From the NCBI GenBank assembly GCA_016930745.1, contig JAFGGE010000135.1, positions 1 to 34,282 of the forward strand: DNA of 34,282 nt, given 5' to 3'. The DNA comes from Sedimentisphaerales bacterium. Lineage in GTDB: Bacteria; Planctomycetota; Phycisphaerae; Sedimentisphaerales; Anaerohalosphaeraceae. Of the stretch, positions 23,771 through 32,517 are shown in pieces (the stretch's first letter is position 1; every line of letters starts with the position of its first letter). The notes under the pieces were generated by a model. It was not told where the DNA came from and ran no database searches. It saw only the letters and a list, made by a program, of their open reading frames with translations. Position numbers and translations under genes: made by a program.

Positions 23771-24853
23771 TTAATGGGATTTGTATTTGTTAAGAACATG
23801 TAAAACCTGCTTGACATTTTCCATCGGTTGCCCCGGGCCGCAGGGCAGAAAAAGTCCCTGCTGGCCGTACCGGGTCGAGTTGGGATAAACGCCTTTGGCA
23901 CGGAGATGGGGCGAAAGATGCAGATCGGGCAGAAATTGCCGTGTCTCAATCCCGCGGGATCGTAAAAAATCCATCACCTTTTCCCGCTCGGGACAGAGGA
24001 CTTCCACCCATAAAGGAAGCTGTCCCTGATCCAGCCAAACGGGGATCATTTCCAAAAAAGGAAGTTCGGCCATCCTCTGCTCATATACACGATATATGCC
24101 TCTCAGATGCGCTACACGTTCATTGATCTCTTTCAACTGCCGAAGCCCGAGACAGGCCGCCAGATCCGTAAACTTGAAATTGAATCCCATTTGTCGATAG
24201 GAATCCTTCAGGGTGTCCTTTACGCCATGATTGCGAATCAACTTCATCTGTTCATATAATTCCCGGCTTCGGGTCACAACGAGGCCCCCCTGCCCGGTGG
24301 AAATACATTTGGTCATGCCCATTGAAAAACAGCCGATCTGTCCGTACGTGCCAAGTGACTGGTTTTGATATTGCGAAAACAGCGCCTGTGCAGCATCCTC
24401 TATGATGGCAAAATCGTACTTTTTGGCTAGATCTTTCAGCGAAGCCATATCCACGGCCCGCCCGTTCAAGTGTACGGGCATTACTACACGAGTTTTAGAG
24501 GTGATCTTTTTTTCCACCTGGGAGACATCCATCACAGGACTGTCGGAACGACAATCGACCAAGACTGCTCTGGCTCCCAAAAGCAAGGCGGCGTGGGCTG
24601 TGGCAATAAAGGTCCGGTTGGGAACGATCACCTCATCTCCAGGCTTTATTCTTAGGGCCAGCAACGCCAACAACAGCGCAGCGCTGCCGCTGGGAACCGC
24701 CAGAACATAAGGAACGTGCAATAACTCACCCATCTGACATTCGAACTGCTCTGTAAGCGGCCCCATGCTGATATGCTCGCCCCGGACGGCGGCGGTCAGC
24801 TGAGCAATGTCCTCTTCGCCGAACGTCGTTCGCCACCACGGAATAGCCATCAT
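23771..24853 (-). CDS. DegT/DnrJ/EryC1/StrS sugar aminotransferase
   Basis: The protein is 360 aa. This PLP enzyme family transaminates keto-sugar nucleotides, often at C3 or C4. Hallmarks: VPSGSAALLLALLAL (PLP phosphate region, 53-67), VIVPNRTFIATAHAALLLGA (76-95), IIEDAAQAL with D153, and the Schiff-base lysine K182 in MGMTKCISTGQGG. RNHGV and NFKFTDLAACLGLRQL are further conserved stretches. The usual SFxxxK reads FSMGMTK. GGAGG six bases before the ATG at 24853 and an ATGA overlap with the upstream stop fix the start. It could make a 3- or 4-amino sugar for this glycan, or the 4-amino group of a legionaminate precursor. No partner 4,6-dehydratase is in the window. Confidence 0.9.
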   Translation of the reverse strand: MMAIPWWRTTFGEEDIAQLTAAVRGEHISMGPLTEQFECQMGELLHVPYVLAVPSGSAALLLALLALRIKPGDEVIVPNRTFIATAHAALLLGARAVLVDCRSDSPVMDVSQVEKKITSKTRVVMPVHLNGRAVDMASLKDLAKKYDFAIIEDAAQALFSQYQNQSLGTYGQIGCFSMGMTKCISTGQGGLVVTRSRELYEQMKLIRNHGVKDTLKDSYRQMGFNFKFTDLAACLGLRQLKEINERVAHLRGIYRVYEQRMAELPFLEMIPVWLDQGQLPLWVEVLCPEREKVMDFLRSRGIETRQFLPDLHLSPHLRAKGVYPNSTRYGQQGLFLPCGPGQPMENVKQVLHVLNKYKSH

Positions 24854-26118
24854 GACAGGCCTCCGATCCACTTGCATTCTGGCAGGGGAATAAGCCAATT
24901 CCCTCCCTGATCCAGATATTTGCCGTGTTTGCGAACAATGGGTTCAAAATAGCGCCAGGCCAGAATCAGGACACAAGCAGGATTCTGAGAGTAAAGTTCT
25001 TCCGACGGAAGGACGGGGATATGCCAGCCGGGACTAAATGTATTGTGCTTGGCTGGATTGTCGTCGAAGATAAAATCCAGGTAATCCCGCAGTCCGAAAT
25101 GATAAATTAACGTCGTACTGGTAGCCGAACCTCCATACCCGGCGATTTTACTACCCTGCTTTTGAAAAGGATCCAGATATTGTATGGTATCCTTTTTACA
25201 CTGATCGATAATCCGGGCAAAACGTTCATAGGTTCGAGGTTGATCCAGTTTCAGATTTCGTTCTTTTTGTTCTAATTCACCCACAACAGGATGAATATCA
25301 GGGTGCGCCTCCATCGGTTGAAAATAATATCGCATGGAGCCGCCCTTGGTCTCGATGGGCTCCAGATCGACCAGTTCCAGATCGAAACGGCGCAGAAACG
25401 AGCGTAAAGGCAGGATGGAGAAATAGGACAGATGCTCGTGATAGATAAAATCGAACACCCGGTTTTGTATCAGATCGCCAAGATAGGAGGATTCAACGAT
25501 AAACACGCCATCGTCAGCCAGACAGATCCGTACCGCCTCCATTACCCCCTCGAGATCGTCGATATTAGCCAGCAGATTATTAACGGTCATTGCCGATGCT
25601 GGACCTTGATCGGCGCGGATTTTTCGTGCAAGATCCACGGTAAAAAATTCCGGAATCGTAGGGATCCCGGACCGGCTGGCTTGTTGCGCAATCTCCCTGG
25701 CCGGATCGACTCCCAATACACGGAAACCGGCCTTCTGGAAAAATCCCAGCAGCGTTCCATCATTGCTGCCCAGATCGATGATCAGAGAACCATCTTTGAG
25801 TCGACAACGATTCAGAACCGATGCGGCATACCGGGCAAAATGATTCGCCAGCCCCATGGAGCTGGTGGTCACATAGATATAATTCCTGTAGATCGTTTCC
25901 GGATTCACGACATACGGCAGATGCACATATCCGCAGTCCCGACACAGAAACAGATCCAGAGGAAACACCTCCTGCTTCTCATGGACATGTTCCGAGGTAA
26001 CATAGGCATCGCAAAGGGCTGTGGGAGTCAGAGGCAATACCTTTTCCATCCGTCGGCTTCGACACATTCGGCAGGCGCCACGTTGATAAAAATTCTGTTT
26101 GGAGGAACTTTTTTTCAA
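24850..26118 (-). CDS. Sugar C-methyltransferase-family protein (TcaB9/NovU type)
   Basis: The protein is 422 aa, with the three-part architecture of NDP-hexose C-methyltransferases. An N-terminal zinc domain (C16, C19, C59, C62) is followed by a SAM core with IIDLGSNDGTLLGFF (113-127). The active-site signature YHEHLSYFS (226-234) comes next, then a C-terminal domain with IAGYGGSATSTTL. In characterised members the Tyr and His of that motif are the proposed catalytic residues, and both are present. The start is TTG at 26118, inside an ATTGA overlap with the cupin stop. GGGAGG (26129-26124) at ideal spacing supports it, and there is no nearby ATG. Methylation at carbon of a keto-sugar nucleotide before the next gene's transamination is plausible. 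Confidence 0.9.
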   Translation of the reverse strand: MKKSSSKQNFYQRGACRMCRSRRMEKVLPLTPTALCDAYVTSEHVHEKQEVFPLDLFLCRDCGYVHLPYVVNPETIYRNYIYVTTSSMGLANHFARYAASVLNRCRLKDGSLIIDLGSNDGTLLGFFQKAGFRVLGVDPAREIAQQASRSGIPTIPEFFTVDLARKIRADQGPASAMTVNNLLANIDDLEGVMEAVRICLADDGVFIVESSYLGDLIQNRVFDFIYHEHLSYFSILPLRSFLRRFDLELVDLEPIETKGGSMRYYFQPMEAHPDIHPVVGELEQKERNLKLDQPRTYERFARIIDQCKKDTIQYLDPFQKQGSKIAGYGGSATSTTLIYHFGLRDYLDFIFDDNPAKHNTFSPGWHIPVLPSEELYSQNPACVLILAWRYFEPIVRKHGKYLDQGGNWLIPLPECKWIGGLS

Positions 26119-26663
26119 ATCGGCCTCCCATCAGAGCTCCACAACAATTCCGTCTGTCGCTGTAAATTATCCATATACCGGGCAATTTCTATTTCCTCTT
26201 CCTCGGGCGACCACGGCGCAAAGATCGTATCCGTTCGCACAAACGGACCGCTTGTGATCTCATGAAAAACCAGCATCTCCGATTGAATGATCAACGTATG
26301 GTAGGATGATTCGTTAATCCGATGATAAAATGTTTCCCCGGCACGATCCAGCCTTGTTGCCTTCCGAATCGATCCATCGTCCTGAAACACGATTACATCA
26401 ACCTGCCCTTCCAGCACCAGAACAGCCTCGGCTTTATGGCTGTGCTTATGAGGACGGACATAGGCTCCTTTGGGATGTACGATCAGCATCTCATGAAGCG
26501 GATGATCGGTCGAGGGATGCATGCACAGGCGAATCCTGCCGCGAGGACTTGTGGCCGCCAATTCCTTGAGATGCTCGACCTCTGACCGTCCAACCGTAAC
26601 AATCGGCTCGGAGGCGTATAAAACTTCCGGGCCAGCAAATCTGGATCGACAGATCGTTTTCAT
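26115..26663 (-). CDS. wbuC: WbuC-family cupin
   Basis: The protein is 182 aa. A single cupin barrel carries metal-ligand candidates H72, H74, H76 and E79 in RPHKHSHKAEA, with H122 in YHTLI. The preceding RLCMHPSTDHPLHEMLIV is the stretch I associate with WbuC-type proteins of O-antigen loci. Their reaction is not established; a sugar-modifying or regulatory metalloprotein role is usually assumed. The ATG at 26663 forms TAATG with the preceding stop, and GAGGA lies upstream. It is placed exactly between two C-methyltransferase-family genes, so it may act on the same intermediate. Confidence 0.82.
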   Translation of the reverse strand: MKTICRSRFAGPEVLYASEPIVTVGRSEVEHLKELAATSPRGRIRLCMHPSTDHPLHEMLIVHPKGAYVRPHKHSHKAEAVLVLEGQVDVIVFQDDGSIRKATRLDRAGETFYHRINESSYHTLIIQSEMLVFHEITSGPFVRTDTIFAPWSPEEEEIEIARYMDNLQRQTELLWSSDGRPI

Positions 26664-27913
26664 TATCCGTTTTCCTCAACAAGAGTCGAACAGGACGAGT
26701 GTGCTAGGTTTTTCCAGAAGGAAGGCAATCGTTCTGTCGGCGGCAGAACAGAGACAAACTCTCCGCCGGAACTCCCCAAATCAGGATGTTGGGCAATCAC
26801 CTGCTCTTCACACTCAGTATTAACGGCTAAAAGACACAGATCGATGTTCTCTCGTTCCAGGGCCTCGGACGGAAGAATCGCAAGCCGGCTGCCGGGCAGG
26901 AATTTGCCCTGCTTGCCGGGATGATCGTCCACGATGAATTCCACGTATTGGCCGGCCCCGGTAAAGTTCAGAAGGCAAGACAGACGAGCGCCGGCACCAT
27001 ATACGGCAATCTTTTTCCCGCTTTGTCGATACGTACGCAGGTATGCACAGAAGGCCTCCGTAAATATCGGCCACAGGTCTCGATAACGCATGGCCTTCTG
27101 TCGGAGCGAAGGTAAATAGTCGATGGAAGGCTCTATGGATTTTGGCCCAAGATACCGGCCGATGACCATGAGGCTTTCGCCGCTGAACATGGTATCCTCA
27201 AAATGGAGTATTTCCACGCCGGCCAAGGCAAGCCAATATTGCAAGGTCTCCAGCGTGAAGTAGTTGACATGTTCTTCCCACAGGGCGTAATCCGGCGTGT
27301 CTAAATTAAAGCGGGAGTCGGGTATTTCAATCGCCACATACCCCCCCACTCGAAGCACCTGCTGCATACATTGAATGAATCCGACAAGATCCGTTATATG
27401 CTCCAGCATCTGTCGGGAAATGAATAGATCGCAGGTCCCCCATCGCCGGATATATTCTTTTGACGACGTCGAATCGAAGTACGCATGGATCGTTGACAGG
27501 CCTTTTTTTCGAGCCGTTGTTACCGCGTCCCAAGCCGGCTCGATCCCTGTAAGATTGGCATATCCCCGCGTACGCAGCAGGTCCAGGAACAGTCCATCAT
27601 TGCTTCCCACTTCCAGAATCCGGCTTCGAGAATGCGCCGAGGTATGCGTCTCGATCAGTTCGACCAGACGCGGCATATGAGGCTGATGTTTCCAGCCGCT
27701 CAGGCACAGGTATTCAGAATACAACAATTCGGGTGCGATCGGCTCGGCCAGCTGAATCAGGCCGCAATGCTCGCAAAAGAGCACTTGAAAGGGGTAGGTC
27801 GGCTCTTCCTGATTGGGATCATCGAGGTAATCATGAACGATGGGACGGGATCCCATATCGAGTAATGTCGTACATACATTATTCCCACAAAGATGGCATT
27901 TTTTCTTCGACAT
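26663..27913 (-). CDS. Second sugar C-methyltransferase-family protein
   Basis: The protein is 416 aa, with the same architecture as the protein at 24,850: zinc cysteines C6, C9, C47 and C50, a SAM core with ILEVGSNDGLFLDLL (99-113), and a C-terminal domain with IAVYGAGARLSCLL and FIVDDHPGKQG. The active-site signature reads WEEHVNYFT (212-220). The His is kept but the Tyr of the YHEH version is replaced by Trp212, so its substrate or mechanism may differ from its neighbour. The ATG at 27913 has no strong ribosome site and follows the radical-SAM stop by 29 bp. The two copies differ widely and are not a recent duplication. Some members of this family have roles other than C-methylation. Confidence 0.87.
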   Translation of the reverse strand: MSKKKCHLCGNNVCTTLLDMGSRPIVHDYLDDPNQEEPTYPFQVLFCEHCGLIQLAEPIAPELLYSEYLCLSGWKHQPHMPRLVELIETHTSAHSRSRILEVGSNDGLFLDLLRTRGYANLTGIEPAWDAVTTARKKGLSTIHAYFDSTSSKEYIRRWGTCDLFISRQMLEHITDLVGFIQCMQQVLRVGGYVAIEIPDSRFNLDTPDYALWEEHVNYFTLETLQYWLALAGVEILHFEDTMFSGESLMVIGRYLGPKSIEPSIDYLPSLRQKAMRYRDLWPIFTEAFCAYLRTYRQSGKKIAVYGAGARLSCLLNFTGAGQYVEFIVDDHPGKQGKFLPGSRLAILPSEALERENIDLCLLAVNTECEEQVIAQHPDLGSSGGEFVSVLPPTERLPSFWKNLAHSSCSTLVEENG

Positions 27914-27942
27914 GTTTTATTTATCCATGTAAAAAACCCTTG

Positions 27943-29013
27943 TTATACAAAGGCCAGATGATCCCGATCCGCCGCGAGATAGTCCAGGATCATCCGATTC
28001 TTTCCGTCGGCGACGCAGTGATGATCGCACCATTGGGATGGGTCGATCCGGAAAAAACGTTTTTTGTCAGAAAACCAAAAGTCCCTGAAACGAACATCCC
28101 GGATGGAGCCAAGAAGGCCTTTTTCGAGATTATAGGCCTTGTCCTGGCAGGAGTACACATTTCGATCCGCCCCGATGATCGGCAAAATCTGCTGGTAAGG
28201 GCACCAAGTATAAGCCTTGGCAAACGAATCCAACTGATGATGATAAGCATCATAGATCTCAAATCCATTTCTCGCGTATTGCTGTCGGGCCCGGTCGAGC
28301 TGATCCTTGACCTGCTCGAAAACAGGCTCATGATACACATTGTTTTCGCTGCCGGAATTGCTTACGACACAGGGAGACACTTTTACGCTGTCGATTCCGG
28401 TATCGCACAACTTGTCGATCAGTTCGAGGATATGGCCGGCATTGTCGCGGTCCACGATAACAGAAGCCCCGGTAAAACACGAACCCTGTAACTGTTTGAA
28501 GTTTCGCAGATTTTTCAAAACCCTGGCAAATTCCCCCTCCGGAACACGGCGATACCGGGCATAGCTGGCATCGTCCCAGCCATCGATGCTGACCCGCAGC
28601 CATGCGGCATGATGGGCAAAGACCTCGGCCACTTCCCCGGTAATCCGTGAGCCATTGGTCAAAGCGGCAAAGCGGATAGGCGAGTCGGCCAGTTTACGGG
28701 CCATTTCCAGCAGATGTGGATAACAGAACGGTTCCCCCCCGCCGCTGAAGGTCACGGCCTTGACGTCCATCTCGATCAGATCGTCGATGATTTCGAGCAT
28801 CTTTTCATGCGGGATGGTATCCCGTTCGTTCATATCCCTGCCGAGTTGCAGATCCGGGGCTCGATAGGCACAATAGGAGCATCGATGGTTACAGACATTG
28901 GTCGGCTTGATCCGTATATGGACCGGCGGCAAGATCGCATCCACCTGGGCCGGGAGAGAATTGACCTTTTCTGGAAAATGAAAGATCTTTAATTGTGTAT
29001 AAACCTGTCCCAT
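27943..29013 (-). CDS. Radical-SAM/SPASM-type enzyme
   Basis: The protein is 356 aa. The canonical radical-SAM cluster motif is C41, C45 and C48 (CNHRCSYCAY), followed by TFSGGGEPF (89-96) and LRVSIDGWDD. Cysteines in WCPYQQ, YSCQDK and WCDHHC near the C-terminus would bind an auxiliary SPASM/twitch cluster. Such proteins perform dehydrogenation, epimerisation or rearrangement, often on peptides but also on sugars. No precursor peptide is visible here, so a carbohydrate substrate is inferred. The ATG at 29013 lies 14 bp after the methyltransferase stop, with a weak ribosome site. The downstream partner is a sugar C-methyltransferase-family gene. Confidence 0.87.
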   Translation of the reverse strand: MGQVYTQLKIFHFPEKVNSLPAQVDAILPPVHIRIKPTNVCNHRCSYCAYRAPDLQLGRDMNERDTIPHEKMLEIIDDLIEMDVKAVTFSGGGEPFCYPHLLEMARKLADSPIRFAALTNGSRITGEVAEVFAHHAAWLRVSIDGWDDASYARYRRVPEGEFARVLKNLRNFKQLQGSCFTGASVIVDRDNAGHILELIDKLCDTGIDSVKVSPCVVSNSGSENNVYHEPVFEQVKDQLDRARQQYARNGFEIYDAYHHQLDSFAKAYTWCPYQQILPIIGADRNVYSCQDKAYNLEKGLLGSIRDVRFRDFWFSDKKRFFRIDPSQWCDHHCVADGKNRMILDYLAADRDHLAFV

Positions 29014-29027
29014 ATCCGGTTTCTATT

Positions 29028-29690
29028 TTACTCAAAATAGATAAATTCGTAATCGCCGGTATAACCGAATTGTTCAAACAGCCAGGTCCAGCTTTCCGGG
29101 CAGAAGAAGGATTCGCAGGTCAGGGCCCAGCACTGCAGATTGAATAATTCGCGCTCGTTTCGAAAACTTTCGACCATGATGTACTTGTGTTTACCTACCC
29201 GTTCGATCTCGCCCAGGGCGACGGCCAGGTCCTGAATCGGCAGATTGTGAAGTGCGCCCAGCGAGATGACCAGATCGAATTGTTTATCCTTATAAGGGAA
29301 ATCCTGCTGAGCTTTTTGGACAAAGAGTTTGTCGCGGATTTCTGGTTTTGCATTTTCTATTGCATAGGAAGAGATATCAAAACCCACAACAGCGGCCTGG
29401 GGCAGAAGTTGTATCAATTCATACAGTAGAAAACCCTTGCCGCAGCCGACGTCGAGTATTTTGGCATCGGAGGCCAGATTATACTTCTCGGTCAGGGACC
29501 GGGCCACTACGGACCACCGGCCATCGTATCGGTAACCGCCATAGCCGTATCGGCGGTCGCCATCCCAGAATTGCTCATCGTATCGCCGCGCTGTTTCCAT
29601 GCAATGGACCTTGTCGTCGGTCATCCGGCCGAGATAGTCCCGCATGGTTCGCTTGTGCAAAGGCGTAACGATATGCAACAGTTGCCCCAT
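29028..29690 (-). CDS. Class I SAM-dependent methyltransferase
   Basis: The protein is 220 aa. Motif I is KILDVGCGKGFLLYEL (77-92), with VVGFDISSYAIENA, FDLVISLGALHNLP and IERVGKHKYIMVESF following. The N-terminal YDEQFWDGDRRYGYGGYRYDGRW is typical of a methyltransferase subgroup found beside transketolase-like and radical-SAM genes in glycan loci (recollection, not checked). The ATG at 29690 forms TAATG with the transketolase stop, and AAGGGGGA is well placed upstream. Tight coupling suggests it acts on the transketolase product. Confidence 0.84.
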   Translation of the reverse strand: MGQLLHIVTPLHKRTMRDYLGRMTDDKVHCMETARRYDEQFWDGDRRYGYGGYRYDGRWSVVARSLTEKYNLASDAKILDVGCGKGFLLYELIQLLPQAAVVGFDISSYAIENAKPEIRDKLFVQKAQQDFPYKDKQFDLVISLGALHNLPIQDLAVALGEIERVGKHKYIMVESFRNERELFNLQCWALTCESFFCPESWTWLFEQFGYTGDYEFIYFE

Positions 29691-30616
29691 TATTCATCCC
29701 CCTTTTCAACCAGCATCTTAATGCGATCGGCAATCTGTGGGGCAGACAAGCCAAATTCCTCCCGCATCCGGTCGCCGGCTCGGATCGCATGAATGAAGGC
29801 ATCGGGGATCCCCCACATCAGAAGCTTCGGGGCATTTTTTTGACCGGCCCAGGCCCCGGCAAGAATACTGCCCAGGCCGCTGCCGACAAAATGTTCTTCT
29901 ATACTCATGACGGTCCTGATCCCCTGTAATGCGGATTGAAGGGCTTGCAGGTTTAACGGCTGAATTTGCGTTACGGAAATGACACGGGGGTAGATGTTAT
30001 GTTCTTGCAGCAGGTCGGCAGCGGCAAGGACTTCCGCGGCAATGGCGCCATGCGTAATGACAGCAATTTCCCGTCCCGTTCGAAGGATGCAGGGTAAGGT
30101 AATATCGATCTGTTCGTCCTTATGAATCCCTGGCTCGCCCCGTTTGGCCAGCCGCACATAGACCGGCTCTGTGGCATCGAGGGCATATTCGGCACAGCAC
30201 GCCGCCTCGGCCGGATCGATCGGCGAAAAGACCGTCAGATTGGGCAGTGTCCGTGCGATTCCAATATCCTCCACGGAATAGTGCGTCATGCCGGCCGGGG
30301 CATAGGCTACGCCGCTGCCGATGCCGGCCAGCACAACGGGCAGCCGCTGGTAACAAATATCATTGCGAACCTGCTCATAGCAACGGTACAGGACAAACGG
30401 AATGATGTTGTAACAAAATACTTTGAAGCCGGTCATGGCCAGGCCGGCCGAAAAACCGATCATGTTCTGCTCGGCCACTCCCATGTTCAGAAAATGCTCC
30501 GAGTGAGTGTTCTGAAAATCGTCAAATACGCCCAGCCCCGCATCCCCGCTGCAGATGAAGACATCCCGGCGATTGTCGCAGGCCTCCATCACCGCATTAG
30601 CAAACGTATTTCTCAT
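29690..30616 (-). CDS. Transketolase-like C-terminal subunit
   Basis: The protein is 308 aa. It covers the pyrimidine-binding and C-terminal domains of a thiamine-diphosphate transketolase. FLNMGVAEQNMIGFSAGLA contains the catalytic Glu (E49) that protonates the cofactor. THYSVEDIGIARTLPNL, VFSPIDPAEA and VYVRLAKRGEPG match the family, and the last domain carries VMSIEEHFVGSGLG. AGGAG six bases before the ATG at 30616 and an ATGA overlap with the N-terminal subunit fix the start. Split transketolases of this kind occur in specialised sugar pathways, where they may build or attach a two-carbon unit. Confidence 0.9.
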   Translation of the reverse strand: MRNTFANAVMEACDNRRDVFICSGDAGLGVFDDFQNTHSEHFLNMGVAEQNMIGFSAGLAMTGFKVFCYNIIPFVLYRCYEQVRNDICYQRLPVVLAGIGSGVAYAPAGMTHYSVEDIGIARTLPNLTVFSPIDPAEAACCAEYALDATEPVYVRLAKRGEPGIHKDEQIDITLPCILRTGREIAVITHGAIAAEVLAAADLLQEHNIYPRVISVTQIQPLNLQALQSALQGIRTVMSIEEHFVGSGLGSILAGAWAGQKNAPKLLMWGIPDAFIHAIRAGDRMREEFGLSAPQIADRIKMLVEKGDE

Positions 30617-31422
30617 GCCAGCTCCTGCAGGGCCTTTTGCTTGAGCTCCTCGGTTACGAGGTAGTAATGCCACTGAAGCCGGTCTTCCATGAAGGAAATC
30701 CCTTTGCCTTTTATGGTATGGGCGATAACCATCCTCGGTTTGTTATCGGGCCGCATGGCAAGAGCCTCGGTCAACGCCATAATATCATGGCCGTCCACTT
30801 CGACCACCTGCCATCCAAACGCCTCCCATTTGTCTGCAATCGGCTCAAAACAACAGGTATCCTTTGGCCGGCCGTAGCCTTGGAGGTTGTTGTAATCCAG
30901 GATCGCCGTAAAGTTACCCAGCCGCAGCTTGGCGCCGAACATCGCCCCTTCCCAGATCGATCCTTCCTGGGATTCCCCATCTCCGATGATACAAAACACC
31001 TTTCGATCCGAATTTTGTTGTTTAAATCCGAAGGCCATCCCCAGTCCGATGTTGAAACCATGCCCCAGGGCTCCGGTAGACACTTCAATCCCGCGCGCAG
31101 AAAACCGATCCAAATGGGCCGGCAAGGTCCCTTTGTCACGAAAATACCCGGCCAGCATTTCCTCACTGAGAATCTCCCGCTCGGCCAATGTACAGCACAA
31201 GGCAAGAGAGGCATGGCCTTTGCTCAGAATCGCGATATCCCGCTGCTCCCAGGGCTCCAGCCGTAAGACATCGAAATACAATGCCGTCAGGATGTCCACA
31301 CAGGACAAGGCGCATCCGACATGGGGACACCGGGATGCGCAGGCGACATCGATGACTCGTCGGCGAATCGCCCGGGCGGTGTCGGCTAACCGCCTTGTCG
31401 AAAATTCGCACAAAACACTCAT
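30613..31422 (-). CDS. Transketolase-like N-terminal subunit
   Basis: The protein is 269 aa. It carries the thiamine-diphosphate pyrophosphate-binding half of transketolase: ILSKGHASLALCCTLA (65-80), STGALGHGFNIGLGMA (115-130) and the ThDP motif GDGESQEGS (147-155) ending at N178/N179. GKGISFMED (near 249-257) and HYYLVTEEL close the protein. With the next gene it reconstitutes one transketolase. The ATG at 31422 has a weak ribosome site and lies 12 bp after the radical-SAM stop. The absence of other pentose-phosphate genes and the glycan context point to a dedicated two-carbon transfer, for example to make a branched or extended sugar; this is inference. Confidence 0.9.
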   Translation of the reverse strand: MSVLCEFSTRRLADTARAIRRRVIDVACASRCPHVGCALSCVDILTALYFDVLRLEPWEQRDIAILSKGHASLALCCTLAEREILSEEMLAGYFRDKGTLPAHLDRFSARGIEVSTGALGHGFNIGLGMAFGFKQQNSDRKVFCIIGDGESQEGSIWEGAMFGAKLRLGNFTAILDYNNLQGYGRPKDTCCFEPIADKWEAFGWQVVEVDGHDIMALTEALAMRPDNKPRMVIAHTIKGKGISFMEDRLQWHYYLVTEELKQKALQELA

Positions 31423-31434
31423 TATTTTTCAAAC

Positions 31435-32502
31435 TCAAATAAAATTCACATGGGCCGGGGGATGCTTCAGACTCCACAGATATCGGTTGATCTCATCCAT
31501 CCGGCAATTTACGCGACAGGTTTGCGGATCAAGGCACTGCTGCACCCATTGCAGCGACTCAGCCCGCCGGGAACCGTTCCAAATCTCTTCGAAAGATTCT
31601 TCATAGATGTTCCCATACAAAAAACGTTCATCTCCCAAAAACATGCTGCATCCCCAGACATTGCCCCCGGCGTCGAGATAGGACCAGAACGGCAAGGCCA
31701 GACAACGGTGATATGGTTTTTCTTTTTCCTCCCACTTGGCCATGGTATGCGCACGGAAAATGACCTGAAACTGCTCTGTATTGAATCTTTCAAGCTGTTC
31801 CATGAGACTTTGACAGTTTCCATAATGTACCGAACGATACTGATCGGTCCTGCTCTGCGGATGCTGCGAATAAGGCTTGACCACCATATAATCCATCCCT
31901 ATATCGCGCGCAATGCCGGCCAGCAACGTCACTTCCTCCCGGTTTTCGGGCAGCAGGACCATCTGCATTCCCAGCGTGCACTTGTATCCATGGTCGCCCC
32001 GGATCTTTGCCGCTCTCGACAGATTGGCGATCGCCATATTAAAATCCTGTTCCCGGCAGCGATGAATCCTCGCATAGGTGGAGGCTGTTCCGGCATTGAT
32101 GCTCACCTTGATCCATTCTGTTACGGGGAGAATGGTTTCGGTGATTTGTTCCTGCATCAGCACTCCGTTGGTCGTTAGTGCCGCATGAATTCCGCTGCTG
32201 CACGTGTCTTGCACGAGGGTTGCCATTTGCGGATGCAGCAGGGGCTCGCCCTCTCCGGCATACATAATACTTTTTATGCCAAGCATGCCTACTTCGGAAA
32301 GACAGTCTCTAAGGTGATCCACATCCAGAAACCGTTTCTGATATTCCATGAAGTCCAGAGCGCAGTAGGTACAACGATGGTTACAGGCGCCGGAGGGGCT
32401 GATTTCCATGTAAATCGGATAGACAGTCCGCCCCTCCAGCCAGTCGTTTACGCGGCCGACATGGAAACCCAGCTTATGTGAATCGATCCTGTACTTATCC
32501 AT
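31435..32502 (-). CDS. Radical-SAM/SPASM-type enzyme
   Basis: The protein is 355 aa. The canonical cluster motif is C40, C44 and C47 (CNHRCTYCAL); MYAGEGEPLL replaces GGEP; WIKVSINAGTASTY follows. The C-terminal region holds HRCLALPFW, NVWGCSMF and CLDPQTCRVNCRMDEINRYL, enough cysteines for a SPASM-type auxiliary cluster. It differs clearly from the enzyme at 27,943, so the locus has two separate SPASM-type reactions. The ATG at 32502 is 15 bp after the GT9 stop with a weak site. It sits directly ahead of the split transketolase, which hints that both work on one sugar. Substrate unknown. Confidence 0.87.
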   Translation of the reverse strand: MDKYRIDSHKLGFHVGRVNDWLEGRTVYPIYMEISPSGACNHRCTYCALDFMEYQKRFLDVDHLRDCLSEVGMLGIKSIMYAGEGEPLLHPQMATLVQDTCSSGIHAALTTNGVLMQEQITETILPVTEWIKVSINAGTASTYARIHRCREQDFNMAIANLSRAAKIRGDHGYKCTLGMQMVLLPENREEVTLLAGIARDIGMDYMVVKPYSQHPQSRTDQYRSVHYGNCQSLMEQLERFNTEQFQVIFRAHTMAKWEEKEKPYHRCLALPFWSYLDAGGNVWGCSMFLGDERFLYGNIYEESFEEIWNGSRRAESLQWVQQCLDPQTCRVNCRMDEINRYLWSLKHPPAHVNFI

Positions 32503-32517
32503 TCATCTATTGACGGT

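Noticed and set aside
27943..32502. SPASM-type radical-SAM genes as a peptide (RiPP) maturation system
   Set aside because: No small precursor-peptide gene, peptidase or peptide-type transporter is visible; all neighbours are sugar genes.
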